Assembly (NCBI RefSeq): GCF_963678635.1
Contig: NC_087066.1
Coordinates: 26,751,453 to 26,815,452, forward strand
DNA: 64,000 nucleotides
From: Symsagittifera roscoffensis
Lineage: Eukaryota > Xenacoelomorpha > Acoela > Convolutidae
Reading direction: 5' to 3'
Shown here: positions 23,601 through 34,580 of the stretch, one piece after another
How positions within the stretch are numbered: the stretch's first letter is position 1
How the letters are laid out: every line of letters begins with the position of its first letter
Position numbers and translations under genes: made by a program
Notes under the pieces: generated by a model
The model's database searches: none
The model's input: only the letters and a program-made list of their open reading frames with translations
What the model was told of the DNA's origin: nothing

Positions 23601-24160
23601 AACACAACATCATTGGAATACCATTTATCTCTAAATATATACCAACAATCAACATCTTGAATAGTAAAATACTAATCAAAGATAAATACACAAAAACAAA
23701 AGACACATCCCTAACATTTTTTCAAAGATTAAATAAACAACCACCATTCTTTTCAAAATTTTATCCAATATATAACCAACAAAGAAAACACCTGAAACCA
23801 CTATCAGGAAACATATATAATTTTTCAATAAAACAAGTTCACTAATATGATAAAAAACAAAACAAACAACAACTCTATATGTCAGACTTTGAATTCAAAC
23901 CTATCCATAAATTTTTCAAAATCACAATTTCATCCATAAAATATTTGAAAAACTCGAATTCAGATATTATTTCGTTACATGTATACAACAATACACCCTA
24001 TCAAGTAACATTACCTTTAGGACTTTTAGGATATTGCGAAACCAACGCTACGAAATCACCAATACACGAAAAAGCATACCGCGTAAATAATATACTCCAA
24101 TTATTAGATATTTGTCAATCAACAATTCTTAATGATAATTATCCATAAATAATATAATAA
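23585..24160 (+). pseudogene. pol: pol: protease-RT linker, broken
   Basis: Open in one frame except for TAA at 23843-23845, after which reading continues to 24148; a frame change between about 24140 and 24160 then leads into the RT frame. No own domain recognised beyond the protease C-terminal strand. Cysteine-poor and Lys/Asn-rich like the rest of pol. Confidence 0.55.
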
Positions 24161-24261
24161 GTAATGAAAAAAGAAATACAGATTATTTCACAAAAACCCC
24201 ATATTTCAAACCTACATTCAACATAAATAACTATACAGAGAATCAACAGAAATTTTTAACA

Positions 24262-25254
24262 ATGTTTAACTTCCAACATTCACAAATAACACAAGACGAA
24301 TTTGATAAATTAGCCAAACAGCTAATAAAATATTCATCAGTCTATGCAACATCCAAATTTGATGTTGGCAAAATCAGTTCATCACTACATCTCCCATTAA
24401 AACCTGACGCAGTTTTCAAAAAACAAAGAGCAAGTAAAGTACCAATTCATTTACACGATAAAGTGAACAGATTACTCGATATCTTAGAACAATACAAAAT
24501 TATCTCACCGGTAAACAAAGAAGAACAACCAAAAGGTAACACATTTATCAACCCTGTTATCATCCTAGCAAAAGGAGAATCATTAAAAACTGTTCTAGAC
24601 GCTAGATATCTTAATTCACTAATAGACGAATCAAAATGCAATTGGCCTATTGAACCAATACAAGTTATTTTAACAAAAATAAACGGAAAATACTTTACAA
24701 CCGCAGATATGAATAGTGCATATAATCAAATGCCACTAGATGAACAATCGCGACGCTTAACACAATTTGTTATTGGAAATCAGCAATATGAATTCAACCG
24801 CCTATACTATGGAATGTCCATAGGACCAGCAGCATTTTCAGCTTTTATGAGCAAAATTTTTAGACCACTAATACTCAAGAAAAACGCAATCACTTATTTA
24901 GACGATGTTTTTATGCAATCACAGACAAAAGAAGAAATGTTCAATGTTTTAGAACACTATCACAAAATACTTCAGAACGAAAATCTGAAGGCCGCCCCTA
25001 ATAAATCACACTTCTTTTTAACACGAGTTAAATTCTTAGGACACAATATAGAAAGAAAAACAATCACTCCATTAAAATCACGCATTGATGCTATTCAGAA
25101 GCTCCAACCACCAAAAAACAAAAAGAAAATCCAAGAATTCCTTGGAATGTTAAATTTTTTGAGCAAATATGTCTATAAAATGCAATTATACCTAAGACCA
25201 TTCTATAATATACTTAGACAACAAAATAATTTTGAATGGAACACAGAACATTAA
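24262..25254 (+). CDS. pol: pol: reverse transcriptase domain
   Basis: Uninterrupted 330-codon stretch. RT fingers and palm are clear: a PLKPDAVFKK-type entry, FINPVIILAKG, YFTTADMNSAYNQMPL (motif A with catalytic Asp), NRLYYGMSIGPAAFSAFMSK (motif B), and ITYLDDVFM (motif C, YLDD, about 24895-24915), followed by FLGHNI and the EFLGMLNFLSKYV thumb/connection segment. It copies element RNA into DNA. The stretch ends at TAA 25252, immediately before RNase H in the same frame. Confidence 0.93.
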   Translation: MFNFQHSQITQDEFDKLAKQLIKYSSVYATSKFDVGKISSSLHLPLKPDAVFKKQRASKVPIHLHDKVNRLLDILEQYKIISPVNKEEQPKGNTFINPVIILAKGESLKTVLDARYLNSLIDESKCNWPIEPIQVILTKINGKYFTTADMNSAYNQMPLDEQSRRLTQFVIGNQQYEFNRLYYGMSIGPAAFSAFMSKIFRPLILKKNAITYLDDVFMQSQTKEEMFNVLEHYHKILQNENLKAAPNKSHFFLTRVKFLGHNIERKTITPLKSRIDAIQKLQPPKNKKKIQEFLGMLNFLSKYVYKMQLYLRPFYNILRQQNNFEWNTEH

Positions 25255-26541
25255 GCACGATTTGAAGAAATTAAAAAACTCTTAACTGAACAAATTTCGA
25301 ATACAATTCCAGATCCAAATCAACCATTCTATGCAATGTGCGATGCTTCGAATTTTGGCATCGGCGCAGCATTATTACAATCACACAATGGTACAAACAA
25401 AATGAATCTTATATCAGCAAATTCTCGATTATTCACTCAAGCAGAGCTACGACTCTCAACTCTCATGAGAGAATGTACAGCCATAATATATACACTAACA
25501 GAATATGAATTTCTGATACTTGGATCAAAACATCCAAAAGTTCTATTCACAGATCACAAACCAATCATTTTTCTCTTTACACAAAAATCCAATCCAAATC
25601 ACCGAGTTTATAGATTTCAATTAATTCTATTGAAATTCCCAAACTTACATATAGTTTGGACAGCAGGAAAGAATCTTGCATTACCAGACACTTTAAGTCG
25701 AAATACACCACCTGAATTACTTACACGTAAAACTACATTTGAAATACCCAAAAATATAAAATTTTACCTTGCAGAAAACGAAACATCACCCCGACTAGAG
25801 TGCAAATATGCAGTAAAAACTGACGTTGAACAATCACAGATAAATAGTCTACAACACTTCCCACTTTATTTAGATTGCCAAAATAACCACTACGAAGTTG
25901 ATCTACTTGGAACATCAACTTTTAAACCAATTCCATATTCACAATGGATAAAAAATAACACACAACAAAAAAGAGTAAAACAACACCCGCATAAAAAAGA
26001 CCTTTTTCCGTTAATTGAAAAAGAAAATCTAACTGATAAAATAAATTTATCAGGACCACAAACAAACGATTCAAAATACACAATAAATCAAGTTTTTGAC
26101 CTCCATGACCCAGTTGATACAATTCCTTTATCTAAATTAGAAATTGAAAACATTTTTCTCCCCCCAACAGATAAAATTACAATTAATACTTTGAAACAAT
26201 ATCAAAATCTTGACCCATTAATTAGACAACTAAAATCATGGCACAAATATAAAACTAAACCCGTAAAGGCAGATACAACAATTTTAGGAAATAAAACACT
26301 CCTCCGATATTTTCGAAAATTTAATAATACAACAATTAATGAAAACACAGACCTTCTAGAATACCAATTAAATGAATCTACAGTTCCCTGTCTCCTTTTA
26401 AGTATGATTCTCATAGCTTTTAATATCTCACATACACAAAACATTAAAGGACACTCTGGATCAGAGAAAACATATTCAAATTTCATACAAAACTTTTATT
26501 TTCCAAATGCACCAATTTGGATAAAAAAAACTATGAAATGA
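25255..26541 (+). CDS. pol: pol: RNase H and integrase zinc-binding region
   Basis: Same frame as RT, after the TAA at 25252. RNase H residues: FYAMCDASNFGIGAALLQ (Asp), a Glu in RECTAIIY, and VLFTDHKPI (Asp), then a tether ending in LPDTLSRNTPPELL. Near the end, H-x5-H (about 26425-26460, HTQNIKGHSG) begins the integrase HHCC finger; the two Cys lie just beyond 26541 in another frame (CIVC at about 26544), so a frame change near 26538-26544 splits the finger. RNase H removes the RNA strand during DNA synthesis. Confidence 0.88.
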   Translation, partial: ARFEEIKKLLTEQISNTIPDPNQPFYAMCDASNFGIGAALLQSHNGTNKMNLISANSRLFTQAELRLSTLMRECTAIIYTLTEYEFLILGSKHPKVLFTDHKPIIFLFTQKSNPNHRVYRFQLILLKFPNLHIVWTAGKNLALPDTLSRNTPPELLTRKTTFEIPKNIKFYLAENETSPRLECKYAVKTDVEQSQINSLQHFPLYLDCQNNHYEVDLLGTSTFKPIPYSQWIKNNTQQKRVKQHPHKKDLFPLIEKENLTDKINLSGPQTNDSKYTINQVFDLHDPVDTIPLSKLEIENIFLPPTDKITINTLKQYQNLDPLIRQLKSWHKYKTKPVKADTTILGNKTLLRYFRKFNNTTINENTDLLEYQLNESTVPCLLLSMILIAFNISHTQNIKGHSGSEKTYSNFIQNFYFPNAPIWIKKTMK

Positions 26542-27928
26542 TTGTATAGTATGTCAGCTAAATAAACCTTATCCAAATCAAAAACAAATAGCACAAAAAC
26601 AAGACTTTAAAGGACAAAGTTTGTACTTTAACCACCGTATTTCATTTGATACAAAAGGACCAATTTCACCATCATCCGAAGGAAACTCCTACATTATGGT
26701 AATTGTTGACGCATTTACACATTATGTAGCACTTAACCCAGTACCACATTGTAACGCTTATTACGCTTACACAACACTTTATGAACACTGGATAGCCAAA
26801 TTCGGACTACCAGAAATTTTAGTTACAGATAACGGTACGGAATTCATAAATAATGAAATCATCACACTATGTCATTTATATAACATCAAACACAAACCAC
26901 GTACATCTCACGCACCTTGGACAAACGGCTTAGTCGAAGGTATGAACCGTTCACTACAAGAATATCTTAGATGTATCATCAATGGAAATGATACAAGATA
27001 CACCGAATGGTCAGCAGATGTAAAACTATTTCCCTTAGCATATAATTCACAAATCACGACAACTCTAGGAATGTCACCATATGAAATGGTTTTTAATCAA
27101 AAGCCACGCAAACCAATTATGTTTACAGCAAACTCTCATAAAAATGCACAAAGTCATTGTCAACCGAATAAAGACTCAATTTGTTATAACCTACCTTTAC
27201 ACACACACGATGAAGATCATTTTCATCACCCACAAATTCTTAAATTAGCCTCCGGTACACACACCGAATGGATTTTAAACAGAGATAAAAAACACAATGA
27301 AATTTACCAAAAAGTAACAAAAAAGTTGTTACAAAGGCAAAACATTAATGAACAAATAAATTCACGCTTTACACCAGCCTCCGATTTAAAAATTGGAACA
27401 TTTGTTTTAATACCCAATTTTAACACTCAAAAAGGAATTTCTAAAAAATTACAACCCCTTCGTAAAGGATCATACCAAATAATTGCCAAACCCACTGATG
27501 TCACATATAAAATCACCGACTCAGACCAAAAAGAAATTGTTCAACATCGAAACAACCTATTACCTTATTACCCAAAAGAATACGCACTACGCTAACTAAC
27601 TCAATTATATTCTTTCACAGGTTTAAAAGTTATTCAAAATAACCCACATACGGAAAATAAAACAAAGGAACAACATGACATTCACCTCGAAAACCAAAAT
27701 AAAAAATCAACTACAACAAAAAACAATACAAAAAAGCTAGATCAAAATATACCTCAAAAAGAAAGAAAAAATAGAAAAATGACAGAAAAAATAATACCCC
27801 AAGAACAAATCGACAAATCAGAACATAGAGAGTCATCACGACTTAGAAATCAACCACGTAAAAACTATAAAACATTCATCCCACAATCTAAAATATTAAA
27901 GAAAGTCGAATTTCAAAAACAGCTTTAA
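26542..27928 (+). CDS. pol: pol: integrase
   Basis: Catalytic DDE residues are visible: Asp in ISFDTKGP, Asp in LVTDNGTEF, Glu in NGLVEGMNRS. A C-terminal GPY/F-like module follows (LRKGSYQIIAKPTDVTYKI). TAA at 27593-27595 ends the long ORF, but the same frame remains open for another 111 codons to TAA at 27926-27928, giving a Lys/Gln-rich tail. Integrase inserts the DNA copy into chromosomes. The main 26621-27595 block has no internal stop, making it the best-kept enzyme with RT. Confidence 0.92.
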
Positions 27929-28750
27929 TTTTATATTTCATAATCTTTGCACCTCTGAAATATTTTGAACTTTCATTTTTCAAAATAACATGCTGACAAA
28001 CACGCAGTGACTCTAGTTCATAATTAGCCAATAGGATTCATCCAATCCGTCACCTTCTCTAACTCTAGCACAAATCAACTAGACGAACGATATTAAACTC
28101 CAGGCATATCTATAACTATAACTTTGCGACCTCCAGGTCAAAAATAAGCAAACCACTCCAACTTGACAACTAAAATGAATATCACCATAATATCATAACC
28201 CTCCCTTATCTAATAACCCAAAGATCAACAATATTTCCCCAACTCAGACCTCAAATACCCCCCAAAACAAATATGTTAAACTAGCCTAAAGTAAAAGAAC
28301 GACCATTTTAATTAGCCTAAAGTATAAAAATCTCAAAAATACCCCAGATCAATTGACAAATAATAATAAAGAAAAAGAAGACCTCCCAATCACCATAAAA
28401 TTTGCCCCCAACAATTTTTCACAAAACTCAACCCACTTGTCAAAAAACCAATAAATAATCCGACCACACTTGAAAATTGTCTCAAACAACAAAAAATATT
28501 CGATCGAGAAGCCAATTCTTAAATGCTCTTCTCTCGACCAGTCAACATAAAATTTTAACATTCTCCTAAACTTTTTAACGATATTTAAACTTTTAATCAT
28601 ATTTCTTTTTGATACTTTTGAATCTTTTGTAATAATCTTAATCATTTTTTGCAATATTTTTTAAATTTTCTATTCCATATTTGAACTATACCTCCAACTT
28701 TCAAAAGCTATCGACTATATCCACAGGTACGATTCACAAAACTTATCTAA
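27929..28750 (+). other. Non-coding spacer between pol and the env region
   Basis: No plus-strand coding stretch. An opposite-strand ORF at 28349-28654 is hydrophobic because the plus strand is A-rich and is not supported. A spliced or subgenomic env transcript could have its 5' control here. Confidence 0.5.
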
Positions 28751-28939
28751 ATGATACGAACCATTTTTAGTAGAACAGATATTTTTTTACTATTTGTAAT
28801 TTTTATAACATTTCTATCATCCCTCATCTTGACAATATGCAAATGTATAAAGAAAGCAATCATCACATTCGCCCTAGCAACAATCCTCCTAATTCTTTTT
28901 CTAGAAGAATACTATAATAAACATAAATTTTTTCACTAA
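28751..28939 (+). CDS. Small two-segment membrane ORF in LTR element
   Basis: ATG at 28751, 62 residues, with hydrophobic stretches at about 10-29 (FLLFVIFITFLSSLILTI) and 37-51 (AIITFALATILLILFL) separated by CKCIKK. It overlaps the next, ATG-less ORF by 35 bases in another frame. It could be a small membrane protein or an N-terminal anchor reached by frameshifting; also possibly chance. Confidence 0.4.
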   Translation: MIRTIFSRTDIFLLFVIFITFLSSLILTICKCIKKAIITFALATILLILFLEEYYNKHKFFH

Positions 28940-30080
28940 AAGAATAAATAAAAAACCATCAAAAATTGCTAACCAACAATCACACAGTCAGTCTTCACCG
29001 ACATCATCCCAAGATAACCCAACACCACCTTCAACTACCCAAAACCCCCAAACATCTACACGAATTTCCTTTCAAGATAACCCATATACCTTTGAAGAAC
29101 GACACGCTCGCTTATCTGAACCACTAGAACCAGTTCAACGACAAGCACCTCTAAGCGAACCAACATATAACTTATACCCAACACTACCACAAGAATTAAG
29201 TAGAATAAGAAATCCTAGTCAAAACCAAAATACAGTCGAAATAAATAGACAAATTATACATCCTCGACGAAACAGAAATTTTCAAACTCCCCGAGTTCAT
29301 TTTGATATACCTCAATCCCCATCACAAAGTACTCCAGAAAACCCCATTGGTATATTACCAGAAACCCCTACGCTTCTTTCACAACGTAGCACCTCAAACC
29401 TACCCTCAGATTACTTAGGTTCAACACCAACATCTGAACAAATACGTGAAAATCCCTTTAACCCCACAAATCAAACATCACGACTACCATATTGGAGAAC
29501 ACATTCATTCACACAAGGTGAACCAAATTTAATCAATGATCCAATAGATATTTCTACGGATACAACAACATCCTCATCACTACCAGAAACATTATCACTA
29601 CCATCAACACCATCAATAAGTCAGATTTCACCAACGCCTTTTAACTTAAATTTCCCAAATAACCTCGACGCTAGATATCGAGAACAATCATCAACAAATA
29701 TTCCTTTAAGACTAGACTGGAATACATTCACAGCACCTCCACCATTATTTGGACAACACCCAAAAAGTAACCGATTCCACAACTGGGCACTAAATAGACT
29801 ACAATATCGACAAGACATCCACGAAGACATTCGTGATCATAACATCCAAATACTCCAACAAAATAGTCTACAATTAAAATTTGAAATCACGGTTAAACTA
29901 AACAACATTACTCAACATCCCTACCCATTAAACCCACCAAATATAACAGCTCAACCACTACCACCACCATTTATAACAACTGAAGTAATATACAAATACG
30001 ACAGATATACCAAAAAGACAATTGGTTACATCACATTTTATAACCCATACTCAGGATTATCATACACATGTATATTCTAA
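28905..30080 (+). CDS. Pro/Ser/Thr-rich ORF without start codon, upstream of env
   Basis: Open from 28905 to TAA at 30078-30080, 391 codons, with no ATG in the frame before or near its start. A strong splice acceptor, a pyrimidine tract ending ctttttctag at 28904, sits exactly at its 5' edge, suggesting it is joined by splicing to an upstream start; an errantivirus-like spliced env RNA would fit. The N-terminal two thirds are low complexity (many Pro, Ser, Thr, Gln); the C-terminal third is more structured (WALNRLQYRQDIHEDIRDHN) and ends in a Tyr-rich strand. It overlaps the env ATG (30068) by 13 bases. No family recognised. Confidence 0.55.
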   Translation, partial: KNTIININFFTKRINKKPSKIANQQSHSQSSPTSSQDNPTPPSTTQNPQTSTRISFQDNPYTFEERHARLSEPLEPVQRQAPLSEPTYNLYPTLPQELSRIRNPSQNQNTVEINRQIIHPRRNRNFQTPRVHFDIPQSPSQSTPENPIGILPETPTLLSQRSTSNLPSDYLGSTPTSEQIRENPFNPTNQTSRLPYWRTHSFTQGEPNLINDPIDISTDTTTSSSLPETLSLPSTPSISQISPTPFNLNFPNNLDARYREQSSTNIPLRLDWNTFTAPPPLFGQHPKSNRFHNWALNRLQYRQDIHEDIRDHNIQILQQNSLQLKFEITVKLNNITQHPYPLNPPNITAQPLPPPFITTEVIYKYDRYTKKTIGYITFYNPYSGLSYTCIF

Positions 30081-32686
30081 AAATATCAATTTTTCTCCAA
30101 CTCATTTTTCTAGTAGTCTCCAATCCGAACATAAACCCTTCCCTCCGCACAGGACCCCAAGATTTATTAGTAACACATTACGATTGTGAAGAAAATGAAC
30201 AAAAAACACTACACAAATATGCAAAAAATCAAGTATCACAATGCGAAACAGAACCACAAGCTATAGAAACTACAAATGTAATAGCGACACTTTATTCAAA
30301 AGCCCGAGCAACAACAGTTATAGGATATAAATTCACAGCAACATTTTCTGAAAAGAAAGTACATTGTTCACAAGTCTCAAATGGAAATAAAAACCGACTT
30401 GACCACGAATCATTCTACCAGAGTAATATCGAACGACTTTTACATCTCAATCCCGAAGATTGTAAAAACGAGTTACTCCGACTAAATATCACAAGAAATA
30501 AAAACGCAGATAGAAAGTTAGTATATTTCCAAGTTTTTTCAGATTCTGTACATCAAGCAGAACTTGAAAGATATCAAGGACATATAAAATTAGATGAAAA
30601 ATACCCATACAACGGCGCACACGGAAGATTAACTTATGACATACACGATAAACACTGGATACCACATATTGGTATTAATAACCCATCAAACTGCAAAGCA
30701 GACACAAAAAATGAAGGATATCAAGAAATAATGTTTTTCGATTGGAAAATACAACTCGAAAAAATACAACTCACACGCGACTTATCTGACAACACAATGA
30801 TCTATCAAGGAATTAGATTACCTTGTAAAAACGATCAAGGCTATTGTGACCCTACAACACGAACACAAGCAACAGTTGTTTGGTTCCCCGAAGACACATG
30901 TACAACATTTCAAGTAGCAAAAATACACGCTCGTATGATAAAATTTCACGAAAAATATTTTATACAATCAATTCCATATGAACAAGTAAATCCATCACAA
31001 AAACAAAGTTCTAATTTTAGAAACATACACAATATAGAAAATAAACTGACACGTTTTCAAATATATCAAGAAACAGAACTTGCATGTAAATACAGAAATC
31101 CACTTCACAAAACACAATACTCCGAAATATTAGTTGAATACGAAAAAGGATTCGACATGACCACTGGAAAAGTAAAAATCGACCCATACGCCACAAGTCA
31201 CCCTATAAACGAAGGAACATCATATATACCAGTTAATTTTCAAAAAAGTAAAGGTCAACCTGGTGGACATCTAAAGCCCCATGACACTAGAAGCACACGT
31301 TTACAAGAACTATCACTAATGAATACTACATATTTCGGTAATATCCACTATGATATTCACTTAGATATGAAATTAGACTACACAATTAGCCGAATTTTTC
31401 AAGAAATGTCACTCTCTGAATTAGAAACACTTCACCAACTATGCGAATTAGAAAGGACACAAATCCTACAATCACTTGCACTAGCAGTATTAAAAATACC
31501 CTACGCAGGATATTTACTATCAGGAAATAGATCAAATTTTTTAGACTATGAAGGAAACATTTTATGGTTTTATACCTGTACCAAAAAAAGTATCACCACT
31601 ATATGTTTTTGAAGATAAACGATGCTATAAAAGAATCCCTATCTTTTATAAGAATAAAGTACATTTCGTTGACACACTTTCAAGACGAACCTATTTCTGG
31701 GATACCGCAGTCCCATGTGGATCAGAAAATAGCCACAATGTAGTACAACTGAACCCTGATGAAGATAAATATTACCTTCTTACCCCATATCCCACATTAA
31801 TGCAATCACTCAAAAAATTTTCACCTGAAAGCATTAGAGCTATTGCTCGAAACCCAAATATTGACCTACAATCAATTGAATATATTCAAAATCCGATATC
31901 CAACATCACATTAGAACACAACAATTCCAAGAATTATTAACACAAATGGACACTATAAAAAGACAATCAATTGACCAAAACTTACGCAATCTTGCCGAAA
32001 CCGCAGGATTTGCAGATATTTATACACAAGACTATAGCGGATATTTTAAAGACATTAAAGACTATATATATCTAAACGGTGAAAAATACCGACCACAAGA
32101 TATCTCACCTATAAATATTTTTAGCTTTGTTACACTCAAAAATGAAATTCTTGATTTTCTAGGATGGCCCTATTACATCTTAGTAAAATTAACTATTTTA
32201 TACGCAATGTTTAACTTTATAGGATTTCTTTTTTCACTTTTAAAAGGAATCTATAATACATGCGCTATACACACACAAGTAAATAGACAAGCAAGTGTAG
32301 CACGCATACTATTTGCAGGATTTTTTTGGAATTGTTTCATCATCAATAAACAAAATTCTTTTAGATGTACAAATAAAAGAATACAACCCAAAATAGCAAC
32401 AAGACAGAACACATATGACGAAGAACATAACAATGTAAAAATAACGCCTACAGCACCACAGTTACCACCCCTACCACATAACCATCCATTATCCCTAGTC
32501 CCACGAAATTTTCGAAATTTAGCAATAACACATAATCCAAATTTTAGACCAACCATATCACAAAGTTCCATTCAACATATAATGACACATCATTCACTAG
32601 ATGAAAATACATATGAACAAATTATAGAACAACCCCATAACACCGCTTTTCAGTCTCAAAATAATAATTTTTTTAGCCCACGATGA
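30068..32686 (+). pseudogene. env: env-like glycoprotein gene with two frame changes
   Basis: ATG at 30068 begins a signal peptide (ILKISIFLQLIFLVVS). A 514-codon Cys- and N-glycosylation-rich ectodomain follows. The frame changes at about 31550-31565 (second part ends 31940) and back at about 31935-31946, the third part running to TGA at 32684. The third part holds a membrane anchor (about 32165-32260: YYILVKLTILYAMFNFIGFL) and a cytosolic tail. So the layout is signal-ectodomain-anchor-tail, as in an envelope protein that would fuse membranes. The C-terminal ectodomain pattern reminded me of glycoproteins shared by invertebrate LTR elements and some negative-strand RNA viruses, but this is an impression from memory. 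Breaks are described only; the gene as it stands could not give a full product without recoding. Confidence 0.7.
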
Positions 32687-34491
32687 GCCGACAACTTGGA
32701 TCCCTACACCGCTCAAATTCCCATCCAACCAACCTCAATACTCCCATTACAATAATTCCACTTTTTGCTTTCCCGCCACCCGATTTCCCAACCAATAATA
32801 TAACATCAGGCATGAATTCAGACACTAATTCACATATCTCAGTTTTATACTCCATTTCACAAGTCAATAACCCAAATATTGAAACCCCTGATGAATTTGC
32901 AGACTCTGAACCATCTCCATCCAATAATTTTCAAACCAACTCCTCAGTTTTTTCAAAACCCCCTTTTCAACCAATCCCACCAAGTAACCCACTCCCATCC
33001 ATTTCTACACCCTCTTATGCTTCACAAGTCACCCCAACCTACTCTTCATTTCCTTCAGACCGATCATCCAATTCTCCAGACACTCCCCAAATCTCCCAAG
33101 AACTAGATAATTTTATCACCCTACAACAACAACCCTTCCACCTTGAAAACCCCACTATAAATCAGATTTCATCCACAATAGAATCATCAAACCCAACTAC
33201 CCCTACACCCTCTTCAGCTTATACCGCATCATTAGCACCATCATCCACATCCACCGAATCATCAAATAGCACTAATAGAGCTTATCGCACTTTCAAAAGA
33301 AAATTTCCAAACCATCCATTTCCAACTAAACCAGGAACAGCCCGTGAATATATTAATCATCCAAATCACACTAACACGAAAGAATTTTTAGCAATCACCC
33401 AACCTTCATTTCCACAGTATACTTTGAACACCCCTAACGACACTAACGACACATGTAGTTTTGTAGATGAACAAGTTTTAATGCCTACACTTCATTGGAC
33501 ATCATATTATCATTTTACTAACCCCCTTTGCCTACCTTTATCTAATACTCACATCGATATAGAAAGAAATCAAGATATGCTATATCGACACACCACACCA
33601 CTAACACATAGACAATTTACTTATATAGGATATAAAAAGTCACTAAAAACATACACTGCACCCCGAGCTAACGAATATACGCTAGAATATTACGATCACA
33701 ACATCATCCGAGCTAACCAAGACCAATTTTTAGATGATGATCGTTTCGCTAACCCACAAATCACAGAAAAATTCTTCATCAAAACACCATATGTATTTAC
33801 ACTCAATATATTTGATCGCAAATTCGACCACGTCATTTCTGAAGCACTAACCGACATGCAAGCTTACGAAAGTTTTAAAGAAAGATTTCAAATATTTTCA
33901 CTAACCTTCAATTTCCTTGCACCACAAGAACGCGATTTGCACTGCTCACACGACATTATGTTACGCACTAAACAAACCCACACATATACATATTATCGCT
34001 TCATACAAAATCATTTTGATCTACACACTCCATCAAGACAACCACACCACCGTTTTCAATTTATTAACTCTAAATACACATCACCATTTTTTCTTAACTT
34101 CACATATTGCATCAAAGATACTAACCTTCATGGTATTCTTCGCAATTATGATCCCATAACCCAAATGTATATTTTTTGTCCCATCACGAAGACCTTCAAC
34201 GCAGAAGAATCCAGACCCTTCCTTATCCCACATGAATTTATTCAACCTATAGAAATCCCGATATTAGAATTCATCCACAACACTTAATAAAATCACAAAT
34301 TATATAATCTCATCCAAAACACACCTTATGAGTTTGCAGTTGGCACTGAAGAACTAAAAACTATTAAAGCACTTCAATTGCTTTGGCCACTGCTTCAAAC
34401 TAAAAACATCATTCGCATACTAGCAAAATTACTAACAAATTCCGACATAATACACGACATCTTCCCCCACGGTTTTTTCCCCGACGACTAA
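32683..34491 (+). CDS. 3' accessory ORF of LTR element, unknown family
   Basis: ATG at 32683 overlaps the env-frame TGA (ATGA), the arrangement used for stop-start coupling. 534 codons run to TAA TAA at 34285-34290; the same frame is then open a further 66 codons to TAA at 34489. N-terminal 200 residues are Pro/Ser/Thr-rich. The remainder (from about residue 210) has ordered composition with many Tyr, Phe and His (YTLEYYDHNIIRANQDQF, YESFKERFQIFSLTFNFL, FFLNFTYCIKDTNLHGIL), suggesting a folded domain. No signal peptide or membrane segment. LTR elements rarely carry a second long gene after env; such genes in retroviruses are often regulatory, but no function can be assigned here. Confidence 0.65.
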
Positions 34492-34494
34492 CAG

Positions 34495-34580
34495 GTAAGT
34501 ATAATTTATACATATTCTTCACTAATAAATTTGAAATAAATACTCACCATTCTTTATCCATGTCTTATTTAGATTTTTAG
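34495..34580 (+). other. Candidate short intron in the element's 3' region
   Basis: CAG|GTAAGT at 34492-34500 is a consensus donor; an acceptor agatttttag ends at 34580, with a branch-like 'cactaat' between. The 86-base spacing suits compact invertebrate introns. It lies four bases after a stop codon, so it would not alter the upstream protein. It may be a relic of a captured gene or part of a downstream untranslated exon. Confidence 0.35.

Noticed and set aside
28349-28654. 101-codon minus-strand ORF with hydrophobic product
   Set aside because: Opposite strand of an A-rich, G-poor region automatically yields Phe/Leu/Val-rich open frames; no start context or homology.
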